DNA of 64,000 bases from Paenibacillus sp. FSL K6-0276 (GTDB taxonomy: Bacteria > Bacillota > Bacilli > Paenibacillales > Paenibacillaceae): the NCBI RefSeq assembly GCF_037977235.1, contig NZ_CP150276.1, forward strand, positions 3,100,001 through 3,164,000, in the 5' to 3' direction. A program made the translations under genes and the position numbers. The notes beneath the pieces are model-generated. The model ran no database searches. It was not told where the DNA came from and worked only from the letters and a program-made list of their open reading frames with translations. The first letter of the stretch is position 1, and the number at the start of each line of letters is the position of its first letter. Positions 1 through 8,465 of this stretch are shown piece after piece.

Positions 1-1
1 T

Positions 2-343
2 ATGAATCCGCTAATCTCAATGAATAGAATTTACGATTTGGATGATTTTAATTTATTTGATAGTTATGAAGGATTAATTGAATGCAAGGAAAATATTAAA
101 CTCAAAATAGAGTATATAGGTTTGTTTTTTAGCACTCAATATAACGAATTATTGGGTTTCTATTTGGTGAATAACGATGCATCCAGTTCCATATTTATAT
201 TATTTTTACAAGATGAAATTTATATGGAGAAGGATTGTACTAAACACGAGGTTAGCAGGATGCTTGAAAAAAGGGTTTCAACTGAAGGTTTTATAACATA
301 TGAAAAAATAAGTGAGAGTGACTGGAAAGAAATAAACTTCTAA
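2..343 (+). CDS. Hypothetical protein, possibly incomplete at 5' end
   Basis: A 113-residue reading frame beginning with an ATG at the second base of the window, so the true start may lie upstream and no ribosome site can be judged. The protein is acidic and rich in aromatic residues, with no signal peptide or membrane segment and no motif I recognise. It is followed at once by a strong terminator. Its place at the head of an array of immunity-like genes suggests the same class, but that is inference from context only. Confidence 0.5.
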   Translation: MNPLISMNRIYDLDDFNLFDSYEGLIECKENIKLKIEYIGLFFSTQYNELLGFYLVNNDASSSIFILFLQDEIYMEKDCTKHEVSRMLEKRVSTEGFITYEKISESDWKEINF

Positions 344-360
344 ATTAACCCATGAAATAC

Positions 361-402
361 ACCACATTACGTAATCGACATCGGTAATGTGGTCTTTTTT
401 TC
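361..402 (+). terminator. Rho-independent terminator
   Basis: A 10-bp perfect stem, ACCACATTAC paired with GTAATGTGGT around a 13-base loop, is followed by a run of T. It closes the gene ending at 343. Confidence 0.85.
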
Positions 403-516
403 CTTTCTACTTGTAGTGGATATGAATTTAATAGAATGTAGATCTTAATGATTGGATAGTTATCTTTGTAAATCGTCTATCATCTTTTTATTCCTAAGTT
501 TAAGATTATTACTTAA

Positions 517-624
517 GGGACTCTTGAAATTCTTGATGAGTATTGCGAAAAAGAAATGGTCTCAAGGGTTGAAGGTACAAGGCAAGCCATTAGAAAGCTA
601 AAGAAAAAAAAGATAGCCCGATAG
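517..624 (+). pseudogene. Short C-terminal coding remnant, family unknown
   Basis: Thirty-five codons open directly after a TAA, without a start codon, and read as a charged helical C-terminus (LEILDEYCEKEMVS, then a lysine-rich end). The protein-like composition and missing 5' end suggest the tail of a deleted gene. The family was not recognised and it could be chance. Confidence 0.3.
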
Positions 625-1079
625 TAGTGTAGTGAACACATGGACTATCCCCTCAATGTTTCCGTTAGGAAATATTCTATTTTAGACGGACACCTCCTAG
701 TATGCACGAAGAATTTCCTGTTTCGTTTCAATCGAGATAGGGGTACAGTCAACAAAACGCGTATTTACAACATTAAGCCGTCAATGTGTCCAGATAGGCT
801 CATAGAGTCGGTGAATGAGGCGTCAGAAAAAGGTGAAAACGACCCTATCTAGACGATTTTAAGTCTGTAGTATGACATCAGGTTGAAGTATAGCTCAAGC
901 TGACACATCGATTTAGTTGATGACTAAAAATGAAGGATAGGCAAGGCTTTTCAGTACGGCAGGACCATTTAACGTGATAATAACAGTTGTTCTTTGGGTA
1001 AATTCCCTCTTTACGTTGTTAATCCGCGTTTTGCTGGTGGGACCCCTAATTGATCAGAAAGATTAAAGGAGCCAACTAA
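625..1079. other. Intergenic stretch with no supported gene
   Basis: The only long frame here (640-852, +) has no ribosome site and an unconvincing composition, so I do not call it. The AAAGGAG at about 1065-1071 belongs to the next gene. Confidence 0.5.
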
Positions 1080-1625
1080 ATGATGAAACAAATACCAAGC
1101 ACGAAATTTCCTAGTCTAGAGTACACACCCGGCGAATCTATTTGGATAGATAACCTAATGCCTGATAACAAGATCCAGGTTTATTTTAATGTGTCGGAAA
1201 AAATTACACAAAATGAGAGCGATATCGCTCGTGTTTCCCATGCACTAGATCACATGGATGAGTTGGTAAACAAGGCTCGGGCGCATCTAAGAGATATTAT
1301 TCAAAATACAAAAGACCCTAGTTATAAGTTGCTTCATGATTTCTTTGCTTTTCATCTATTAGAAATGGATGATGAAAGCTTAAAAGTAATGTTTGGGATG
1401 GAGCAACCTGAAACATTAAGTGAACTGGAGATGGTTGACCTACTTATGCTAAAAAGCTTGGGAAGCAGCTTGGGCGAAGGTTGGTTGGGAAGTAACTTTG
1501 AAAAAGAACTAAAAAAACAGATATTCATTATGGATTTTACTTTTGACCCAGAGTATACGGATCAGTTGATTGTTGTCTATTTGGATGCGAACGAAAACAT
1601 ATTGACTATTAGCCATGAAAGTTAA
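1080..1625 (+). CDS. DUF2004-like putative immunity protein
   Basis: A 181-residue soluble acidic protein. The ATG at 1080 follows AAAGGAG with a good spacing; a second ATG comes right after. The C-terminus (a beta strand, 'VVYLDANENILTISHES') and the size and acidity fit the DUF2004 family, which is common in polymorphic-toxin immunity loci. I see no catalytic motif. If the family call is right, its job would be to bind and neutralise a specific toxin in the cytosol. The assignment rests on remembered family resemblance, and the toxin partner is not in the window. Confidence 0.55.
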   Translation: MMKQIPSTKFPSLEYTPGESIWIDNLMPDNKIQVYFNVSEKITQNESDIARVSHALDHMDELVNKARAHLRDIIQNTKDPSYKLLHDFFAFHLLEMDDESLKVMFGMEQPETLSELEMVDLLMLKSLGSSLGEGWLGSNFEKELKKQIFIMDFTFDPEYTDQLIVVYLDANENILTISHES

Positions 1626-1746
1626 GATCAAGAATCTAAGAGCCTAAAAAAGCAAAATAAATTAATGGTATATCTGTAGCGTATCTGGACAGTCAATTTT
1701 GTATTTATTTTTATATTTTGAGCGTAATGGAAGGAGGTTTAGCGTT

Positions 1747-2113
1747 ATGAAAAAAATATTAAGTATTGTTTTGCTTGAAGATGATTTATTCGGAAAACTT
1801 GTTTGTAAGATGGAAAAAGTTTTTGGCATTCGTTTACCTTACGAAAACAAAAAAAGGTCGTTTTATTGCTGAAGGTGACACGGTTACTTATAAAGTCATA
1901 CTTGTAGATAGAGTAGACGACCTTAGTGATTTGTTGTGTGATGAACATCACACTTTAGATATTCGTATCGATATGGATGAATCCTTCAACTATGAAAAAT
2001 ATGAAGAAGATGTAGTAACAAAATTGAAAAATGGTGAAATCAGTTGGAAATATGGTATTTGGACTAAAACGAAAGACGATGAGGAATATCGTAAAATTTA
2101 TCCTGATTCTTAG
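1747..2113 (+). pseudogene. Frameshifted immunity-like hypothetical protein
   Basis: A strong site (GGAGG) precedes the ATG at 1747. The frame reads MKKILSIVLLEDDLF... to PYENKK and then runs into a stop. The following +1-shifted frame (GRFIAEGDTVTYKV...) continues to 2113 as an obvious continuation of the same acidic protein of about 122 residues. The shift falls at a run of seven A (1849-1855), the classic place for an indel, a sequencing error or slippage. Upstream ATGs in the second frame lack ribosome sites. The family is not recognised; context suggests an immunity protein. Confidence 0.6.
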
Positions 2114-2290
2114 AATTTATATTAAGAGGAGTAGCAAATCTCTGACCATCTGCTGACATACGTGTAAAAATAGGTCATTCATAGAATAATATCCTTAATT
2201 CACAAAATGATGATATAGTAATGGTGATAGTTGATTTAAGGGAAATTAGGAAAATATATGGAAAATTTACATACGAAAAGAGGCAGAGTG

Positions 2291-3004
2291 ATGGAAAAAG
2301 ACCCTTTCGCACAACTTATTATTTGGCATGAAGAAGATGAACATGAAAAAATAATAGATAGAATTATGGAAATTCCCCAATCAGATAGAGATTATAATAC
2401 GGTCAGTTTAATGGCAAGAGCTATGAATAACCTGGAACGTTATGATGAAGCACTTCAACAGCTTTTGAGTATTGCAAAACTAGGTGAGGATGACCCTCTT
2501 TGGCATTTTCGCGTGGGCTATTCCTACTATTATCTAGAACAATATGAGGAAGCATTAAGAGAATTTGAAATTACAGATAAGCTAGATCCAGAAGATAGCG
2601 ATACTTTGACATTATTAGATTGGAGCCGAGGTAAAGTAAATGTTGCAGACAAAACTAAACCATTTGAGCTAAGCATGCAAGATAATGGTGGTGCGTCATT
2701 TGAATATTTAAAAGATATGTACATTGATGGATACTACCCTAATTTTCTTGTGGATAAAGTCAAAGCTGAACTAGTTAAAGTTGTTGAATTTTTGGAACAA
2801 GGAAATCAAGATATCGAAGAAATTCAATCAAAGCTTGATTTCGCCATCCATGCAATCAATGATCTTGCAGAAGAGTTTGACGAAAATGACAGCGAAATTG
2901 AAACAGTTGCCAGAGAATCAATTGCACAAACTGTTGAAGATATTTTAGCCTTTTTTGGTATCGAAATAGAAACAGAAGTAGCCATTCGTGAACGTGATTG
3001 GTAG
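2291..3004 (+). CDS. TPR domain-DUF5713 fusion, putative immunity protein
   Basis: A protein of 237 residues in two modules. Residues 1-115 are tetratricopeptide-like repeats (pattern 'LWHFRVGYSYYYLEQYEEAL'). The C-terminal half has the DUF5713 signature ('YLKDMYIDGYYPNFLVDKV', 'LAEEFDENDSEIETVARE', ending in RDW). I chose the ATG at 2291 because it aligns with the start of the TPR paralogue at 5828; an ATG at 2258 is also open. The TPR half closely matches the N-terminus of the 5828 gene, whose C-terminal module is Imm51 instead. An Imm51 remnant lies 89 bases downstream, which suggests that the C-terminal domain was swapped. It probably acts as a cytosolic toxin antagonist. Confidence 0.75.
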   Translation: MEKDPFAQLIIWHEEDEHEKIIDRIMEIPQSDRDYNTVSLMARAMNNLERYDEALQQLLSIAKLGEDDPLWHFRVGYSYYYLEQYEEALREFEITDKLDPEDSDTLTLLDWSRGKVNVADKTKPFELSMQDNGGASFEYLKDMYIDGYYPNFLVDKVKAELVKVVEFLEQGNQDIEEIQSKLDFAIHAINDLAEEFDENDSEIETVARESIAQTVEDILAFFGIEIETEVAIRERDW

Positions 3005-3092
3005 TTTGTTGGGGAAATATAACGCTAATGAGTACATTGCTGGAAAATATGAATTTAAGTATAACTAGGATCAGACGCATTCATATTTTCAA

Positions 3093-3170
3093 ATGATCGA
3101 AGAGTTGAATGTTGGTACTTATAAAAAAGAAATTTTTCAAAGTCGGGAAGCAGAGGGATTCGAAAAATGA
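3093..3170 (+). pseudogene. Imm51 domain fragment
   Basis: Twenty-five codons encode NVGTYKKEIFQSREAEGFE plus flanks. This aligns with the core of the Imm51 domain in the gene at 5828 (VGKYKHEIFQTRAEEGCE). The rest of the domain is missing. It is best read as the residue of an Imm51 C-terminal module displaced when DUF5713 was joined to the TPR half of the gene just upstream. Confidence 0.7.
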
Positions 3171-3207
3171 GCATACCGAATTACAAATTGAAATCAAGGC
3201 TACTTAG
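3166..3207 (+). pseudogene. Fragment of the 11600-12073 gene family
   Basis: Bases 3166-3197 match 11993-12024 (inside the intact gene 11600-12073) over 32 positions with one mismatch, and encode the same NEHTELQIEI. The frame then diverges and stops at 3207. It abuts the Imm51 fragment, so two different immunity-like genes have been cut down and joined here. Confidence 0.65.
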
Positions 3208-3243
3208 AAGCTTGGGAATACTGGAAAGTTCTGTCCACTAATT

Positions 3244-3726
3244 ATGCTGAGGAATAATTATGATTTAATAAAAGAGAAATTTAGGAGGTATTCTTACTTG
3301 GACAAAATCAAGCTAGTATTAACAAAAGTTGATGAATCAGAATTTGTTGATATCTATATCAACGACAAAAGATTAGTTCAAATACTTAGGGAAATTGAGC
3401 TCCCATTCAATGCTAAAATAGCAGGAGAATATAGAGGGCTTCCACAAAGTGTAGTGTTTTTTCCATCTAGACATTTCCTTGACGAACCAGACAAATGGTA
3501 TCTCTATGATGAGAAAGTCTCTATATTAGAATGTGTTTGTGGAAGTCCAGGTTGTTGGGATTTCAATGTTAAGATAACTATTATGGATGATAAAGTCATC
3601 TGGAGTGAATTTGAACAACCTAATAGAAGTCTTGATTCAGCAGCTGGGTATTGGAATTATGATATATTGAAGCCATTTGTGTTCGACAGGAAGCAATATG
3701 AAGCTCAGATAAGTAAGATGGCTTAA
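3244..3726 (+). CDS. Conserved hypothetical protein with CGSPGCW motif
   Basis: A 160-residue soluble protein. The middle carries a Cys pair in ECVCGSPGCWDFNVKI followed by WSEFEQPNRS, and the C-terminus has FVFDRKQYEAQI. I have seen this arrangement in uncharacterised bacterial proteins but cannot name the family; metal binding by the cysteines is possible. The ATG at 3244 has no clear ribosome site and lies just after gene debris, so the natural 5' end may have been lost. Confidence 0.6.
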   Translation: MLRNNYDLIKEKFRRYSYLDKIKLVLTKVDESEFVDIYINDKRLVQILREIELPFNAKIAGEYRGLPQSVVFFPSRHFLDEPDKWYLYDEKVSILECVCGSPGCWDFNVKITIMDDKVIWSEFEQPNRSLDSAAGYWNYDILKPFVFDRKQYEAQISKMA

Positions 3727-3752
3727 TGCTTTTAAAAGACGGTGAATCAATC

Positions 3753-4409
3753 TGCAGCTAGACTAGAAAGTGGATACGGAGAACCGAGAATGGGAGAATA
3801 AAACCAAATCCGTTCGAGGTGTCTAAGATGAAAAAAACATATGATAATGAGTTCAAATTACAAACGGTACAGATGAAAACCAGATGACCAGACATCTCGC
3901 GATCTGCAGAAGCGGATTCGAGATCTGGAAGAAGAAAACGAAATTTTAAAAAAGGCGATGCACGACTTCGTAAAAGACCGGCGCTGATCTATTCCTTCAT
4001 TCATGATCATCGCTTCAAGCTCCGTGTCGCGAAGATGTGCTCTGTTTTTGAAATTTCACGAAGCGTCTACTATACTTGGCGAGAAAACAAAAATAAGGAA
4101 ACCAAACGTAGTAAAGACCGGAAAAAGATGGAGTAAAGGATTCGCCGAATTTTTCTAGATTCTCGTCGACTTTATGGTAGCCGAAAAATCAAAGAAGTGC
4201 TGGAACAACAAGACTTTCACGTGTCGGGGAAAACCTTATCACGTATCATGAAGGAACTAGAGCTGAGATCCCGTACGGTTAAAAAGAATAAGGCAACCAC
4301 CAACTCCAAACATAACCTTCCCGTCTATGACAATGTGCTAGATCGTGAATTCAAAGCAGAAGCCCCAAACCGTAAGTGGGTAGCAGATATTACCTACACA
4401 TCGATATAA
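3753..4409 (+). mobile_element. Degenerate IS3-family (IS150-like) element
   Basis: The left end (3753-3777, TGCAGCTAGACTAGAAAGTGG...) resembles the left end of the element at 27036. OrfA starts at 3829 (MKKTYDNEFKLQTVQM) and then has lost about fifty internal codons before its coiled tail (DLQKRIRDLEEENEILKKA). OrfB follows (FIHDHRFKLRVAKMCSVFEI) with an internal stop near 4135, then runs to RKWVADITYTSI, where the first catalytic Asp sits, and ends at 4409. The rest of the DDE domain and the right end are missing. It cannot transpose. Confidence 0.85.
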
Positions 4410-4567
4410 GCGATGAGTTCCGCGTCAAAACCGAGTGTGTTAATGCACCGCGTTATTGGTTATAGGGTCGTGTGGTTACTTCCATTTTACCATTTTTCGC
4501 ATAGGTGCATTTTTGTTTTTTATCCAATTTTATGGGCTTTTTAAACAGGCTCTTTAATTAATCTTTA

Positions 4568-4684
4568 TCAAATGAAATATCCGTTTTCTTGAATTACATT
4601 GCAATGGCCTTTCCAAATATCTTTGCCTTTATGTCTACCTTCTGTTACTACCCATTTTCGAGGTGTATTCTCATGAAAAGCAAA
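4568..4684 (-). pseudogene. C-terminal coding remnant downstream of the LRR gene
   Basis: Thirty-eight codons without a start continue in the same frame directly after the stop codon of the LRR gene, and read HENTPRKWVVTEGRHKGKD, then a Cys/Trp-containing tail, then TGA. The composition is clearly protein-like. It is either a displaced C-terminal piece of another gene or a part of the LRR gene cut off by a nonsense change. I do not recognise the family. Confidence 0.4.
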
Positions 4685-5707
4685 CTACATCAATATACGA
4701 GAAAGATGAATCGAATTCATCTTTCTTTGTCTTTTTTCCTTTGGAATACAATCCATTAAAATGTCCTGTTTACCTGAATCAATCCATTTTTTTTGCATGA
4801 TTTCTATGCGTTTCTTGTTAAAATCAATATATTGAAAATCCAACTGTTTCAGCTTAGGCATGTCAGATAAAAAATCAAACGCTTCCGCCTTGATCTTCGT
4901 ATTTATTTCCTCCAACTCTAAAATTTCCAGATTTGATGCAGTTTTTAAGACATCTATCTCTATCAGCGATTTCATGTTTTTCAGTTCTAATTGTTTCAAG
5001 TTATCCATAGCAGAAAAATCGCATAGCTTCTCCACTCTGGATAAAGACAAACTCAAAAACTCCAAATTCTCGAATCTACTCAAGAAGGAAACATCCTCTA
5101 GTTTTGCAATGGATGATAGCTCTAACATCTTCAAGGTTCGAACGTTGAGTACATCCAGATCACAATTCACGTTACAGTTATCGATAAGGAGATATTCTAT
5201 GGGGATCTCTTTGACAAAGTTCAATTGTTCAACTGTACACTGAAGGATTATGCTGCTAAGATTTTTACAGTTTCCTATGGGAGACAAATCATCGAATTTT
5301 CCACTTAATTGCAAGTGCTGAAGTTTTTGAAAACTGCTTATAAAATCGATAGAAAGTGTTTGGTCAGAATCAATTCTCAAAAATTCCACGTTTTTTAGCG
5401 TCTGTAGGTTATGTAAATCTTGCTTTTGTTTCATGCTTAGATGCAAGGCAGTTACGTTTTTCAATCCAGCTAAGATGTCTAGCATTTCAACTGAATAATC
5501 CCCTTTATTTCTGTAACTCCATATGTGCAAAATAAGATCAGGACGATGGGATAGGACCATTTCATCTAATTTTACTAAATCCGCCAATGTATCTGAATCA
5601 AAAGCAAAACTGATCGTAGCTCGTCGCCTTAGTTTTTCAACAGCTGCTTTCATTTTTTTAGGCGTCCAAGGCACACCATGCATAGCATGTATCCACTCTT
5701 CACTCAT
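4685..5707 (-). CDS. Leucine-rich repeat protein, putative immunity protein
   Basis: A 340-residue cytosolic protein; the start at 5707 follows GAGGGG with good spacing. After an N-terminal helical segment (about residues 1-60), successive 20-24-residue leucine-rich repeats run from about 75 to 320 (NLEFLSLSLSRVEKL, NLKQLELKNMKSLIEI, NLEILELEEI). LRR arrays are protein-binding scaffolds. In this array of immunity-like genes, a toxin-binding role is plausible but unproven. It is one of the few genes on the minus strand here. A 151-base copy of its 3' part lies at 13139-13289. Confidence 0.7.
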   Translation of the reverse strand: MSEEWIHAMHGVPWTPKKMKAAVEKLRRRATISFAFDSDTLADLVKLDEMVLSHRPDLILHIWSYRNKGDYSVEMLDILAGLKNVTALHLSMKQKQDLHNLQTLKNVEFLRIDSDQTLSIDFISSFQKLQHLQLSGKFDDLSPIGNCKNLSSIILQCTVEQLNFVKEIPIEYLLIDNCNVNCDLDVLNVRTLKMLELSSIAKLEDVSFLSRFENLEFLSLSLSRVEKLCDFSAMDNLKQLELKNMKSLIEIDVLKTASNLEILELEEINTKIKAEAFDFLSDMPKLKQLDFQYIDFNKKRIEIMQKKWIDSGKQDILMDCIPKEKRQRKMNSIHLSRILM

Positions 5708-5827
5708 AAGTTTACCCCTCGCTTCATTTCTCAGATAATTGCAATTGATTGAACTTCATAGATCATATGGGTTATTCTAATATATGGCAATCATTTTTTG
5801 ATTAAAGTAAGAGGAGATGATACAAAG

Positions 5828-6595
5828 ATGGATAAGGATTTATTGAAACAGCTCACTCTTTGGCATAACAAGAGCCAGCATGCGAAAATCATTAACAAAA
5901 TTATGGATATACCCGAGGTAGACAGGGACTATGACTTAGTTTGCCTTTTGGCAAGAGCATTGAATAATCAAGAAAATTATAATGAAGCTATCCAATATTT
6001 TTTATCTGTGCAAGAGCAAGGCGAGCACGACCCTCTTTGGCATTTCCGAATAGGATATGCTTATTATTACCTTGAACAGTATAAGGAAGCGATCGTTGCT
6101 TTTGAACAAGCTGTAGCACTAGATCCTGAAGATTCACATGGCAGGACGTTTTTAGAAATGAGCCGCAACGCCGCTGCTAGAGCAGGAAATGAAACCATCC
6201 ATATAGTAAACGTTGAAAAGGGGATGAGGATTGGGACTGACCCCCGTTTGTTAGAAGTTGAAGAAAAAATAAACCCATTTGGGCTAGTTGCGCATAATAA
6301 TGGAAGCATATCAATGATTTTAGGTGTTGGCAAATATAAGCATGAAATTTTTCAAACACGAGCCGAAGAAGGATGTGAAGGCAATGGCTATGATTGGGGT
6401 TCATTAGCAGCCGTGTTTCTTGAAGAAAAAATGCCTCACTTAGTTGATATTATACGATTTGACCCGGAAGCCGATACGTTCTGCATTTATACAGACAATA
6501 AAGAAGCCATACTTAGTTTTGCAATCGCCTTTAAGGAAGCATGTGAAGATGACTCATTAATGAAAGACCTATTTTCACGAGCTGTATTAGATTGA
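5828..6595 (+). CDS. TPR domain-Imm51 fusion, putative immunity protein
   Basis: A protein of 255 residues starting at the ATG at 5828, which follows AGAGGAGATG; a TTG at 5798 is open but less likely. Residues 1-115 form TPR-like repeats (LWHFRIGYAYYYLEQYKEAI) nearly shared with the gene at 2291. After a linker, residues about 150-255 have the Imm51 pattern (KYKHEIFQTRAEEG, GYDWGSLAAVFLEEK, IRFDPEADTFCIY). Imm51 proteins are predicted inhibitors of nuclease-type polymorphic toxins. The same TPR half joined to different C-terminal domains suggests a common adaptor with exchangeable specificity modules. Confidence 0.75.
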   Translation: MDKDLLKQLTLWHNKSQHAKIINKIMDIPEVDRDYDLVCLLARALNNQENYNEAIQYFLSVQEQGEHDPLWHFRIGYAYYYLEQYKEAIVAFEQAVALDPEDSHGRTFLEMSRNAAARAGNETIHIVNVEKGMRIGTDPRLLEVEEKINPFGLVAHNNGSISMILGVGKYKHEIFQTRAEEGCEGNGYDWGSLAAVFLEEKMPHLVDIIRFDPEADTFCIYTDNKEAILSFAIAFKEACEDDSLMKDLFSRAVLD

Positions 6596-6706
6596 TTGGA
6601 AATATCAAGGTACACCACTATCCTCTGTTGCATCGAAATGACATTACCCGATTATCGGTAGTAGAAGCCTTACAGTAGCATATAACTTTCTAGAGGTGTT
6701 GAGCGT

Positions 6707-7630
6707 ATGGGAACATGGAGTGCTGAGGTTTTTGGTAATGACACCTCGTGTGAGATCAAGGAATATTTCTATGATCAGTACAATCGGGGTTCTGAAGTTA
6801 CTCAAATTGTAAGCGAGTTACAAGAGAAATTTACTTATAGCTTAAATAATACAGATGATAGAAACAATGTATTATTTGCGTTGTCCTACTGCCTTTGGGA
6901 AACGAAATCCTTAGAGGATTCGCTGTTAGAGCAAGTCGCTCAGATCATTGAGAGTGGGAGTGACTTTACTGTCTGTGAACAGCTTGGAGCAAATGCACAT
7001 TTTATTAACCAGCGAAAAAAGTATTTACATACATTTATCGCCAAAATTAGCGTACCCAAAAGCATAGCAAAAAAGAGGGTCAAGCCACCTACGCAAGTTG
7101 AAAGTGATTATCACAATGGCAGCTGCCTTACTTTTCAATATCCCAGTGGCTTATACGGCGGCATTATCATTATCGACAGCGCCTTTTATCGTAACCGAGG
7201 TTCAATGCGCATAGCATTCACCGATATTGAACAGCACTCTGAACCCGATTATAACGATTTTCTAGCCTCTCGCCTGACCAACTTCAGCTGGGAGGGAGTA
7301 TGGGGAGAGGCAAACAAGTATGCAGCCTTTGAGGGTAAGACTGCCCGCATTTCTACCTATCCGTTGAGCTATGATCATGCTAAAGAGCGTGTTTCTTATT
7401 TTGAGTATAACGATATGTTCTTCACAATTGTGGGCGAGCTCCCAAAATACACCCAATGCCTACTTGCTACAGTTGGCATTGGAGTCCATTACAATCTTGC
7501 TTATCCTGAGTTCGCCATCTCTATGAAAAAGACATTACTATATTGGAAGCAAAATGAAGACCTTTACAGTAAAAAAGTTTCTAAGGAAACGATTACTAAA
7601 TTAAATAACTTATTAGTCCTCAACAAGTAG
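6707..7630 (+). CDS. Hypothetical protein with DUF4259-like N-terminus
   Basis: A 307-residue soluble protein; the ATG at 6707 follows AGAGGTG. The start (MGTWSAEVFGNDTSCEI) resembles DUF4259-type proteins (MGxWGxGxFxND), which are frequent in immunity loci. The remaining two thirds contain a beta-rich region (GLYGGIIIIDSAFYRN) that I cannot assign. Its tail overlaps a convergent LuxR remnant by 18 bases. Function unknown; context suggests immunity. Confidence 0.55.
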   Translation: MGTWSAEVFGNDTSCEIKEYFYDQYNRGSEVTQIVSELQEKFTYSLNNTDDRNNVLFALSYCLWETKSLEDSLLEQVAQIIESGSDFTVCEQLGANAHFINQRKKYLHTFIAKISVPKSIAKKRVKPPTQVESDYHNGSCLTFQYPSGLYGGIIIIDSAFYRNRGSMRIAFTDIEQHSEPDYNDFLASRLTNFSWEGVWGEANKYAAFEGKTARISTYPLSYDHAKERVSYFEYNDMFFTIVGELPKYTQCLLATVGIGVHYNLAYPEFAISMKKTLLYWKQNEDLYSKKVSKETITKLNNLLVLNK

Positions 7631-7777
7631 CTGTTTACATATTTTCATATCATAATGAATTAACTGAGTCCGGTTTTTGATATCCCATTTGCAGAATATA
7701 TTCGTGAGGTGCTTCTTGACCGTCGATGCTTTTGAGGGATTAAGCGTTGTTAAAGCCAATAACCTCTTATTTAATGA
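7613..7777 (-). pseudogene. LuxR-type HTH domain remnant
   Basis: On the minus strand, the last 55 codons read as a LuxR/GerE helix-turn-helix: STVKKHLTNIFCKWDIKNRT, then QLIHYDMKI and a short tail before the stop. The upstream receiver or sensor portion is absent; the frame runs instead into the flank of the 7828 gene. This is the C-terminal stump of a LuxR-family regulator truncated when the following cassette arrived. Confidence 0.65.
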
Positions 7778-7827
7778 AACTATCTTATTTGGAAAATTAG
7801 AATGCCTAAAAGAAAGTGGAGATGAAC

Positions 7828-8322
7828 ATGTACATAAGCAAATGGTGGGGAGATTTAATTGGCGGTTCCGATGATTCGTTGGCATTAATAGACTATTTGG
7901 AACAATTGGACGTAACGGATGTGACGCTCAATCAGATTTTAAAGGACTTGGGTTTCGATGTTTTGCTTTCCGAGGGAGACTTGAAAAACGGCGGTAATAT
8001 TGGATTTGATATGAGAAGCGCTAACGGCATGTTTCGGGTAGAACTTGATATTGCCTGCGGTGCTCTAATCGATCTTTCAGCCATTGTGTTGGAGTGTCTT
8101 AAATCAGGGTTTGTCGATTTGCATGATTTGGATGAGGCTAGGCAGCCGCACAAACTTTATATGGATGCCTCCGAAGAAAAAAGAAACCTGTTTCGGGATG
8201 AATTGAACAAGTTTTCCAGTAATCCGCTGTCCTACGATTTAGCCAAGCTTGTTCCGCCCGATGATATGATGGAGCTTGCGGATAAGGCAAAAATGATCGC
8301 TGATGAGCTGTTATTTGTATGA
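7828..8322 (+). CDS. Hypothetical immunity-array protein, paralogue of 22990-23478
   Basis: A 164-residue acidic protein starting MYISKWWGDLIGGSDDS. I chose the ATG at 7828, which follows GTGGAG with good spacing, over an upstream ATG at 7816. It is almost identical along its length to the protein at 22990. The DNA match begins at CCTAAAAGAAAGTGGAG in the leader of each and ends near the stop codons, about 510 bases. No known motif was found. Two diverging copies 15 kb apart in the same orientation point to recent duplication. Confidence 0.65.
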   Translation: MYISKWWGDLIGGSDDSLALIDYLEQLDVTDVTLNQILKDLGFDVLLSEGDLKNGGNIGFDMRSANGMFRVELDIACGALIDLSAIVLECLKSGFVDLHDLDEARQPHKLYMDASEEKRNLFRDELNKFSSNPLSYDLAKLVPPDDMMELADKAKMIADELLFV

Positions 8323-8465
8323 AGTAGGTTTTCAGGATATAGTCCTTTAAAATTTATTATTTTGCTAACAATGAACGATAACTCATTAGACAGCTGCCAG
8401 TCTTATTCAAGGTATGTATTTTAACGGGAAATTATGAATAGTGTACCGATAAGGGAGGGGTTAAA

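Noticed and set aside
640..852. 70-residue frame on the + strand
   Set aside because: No ribosome site, no recognisable pattern, and the region reads like non-coding DNA between two cassettes.
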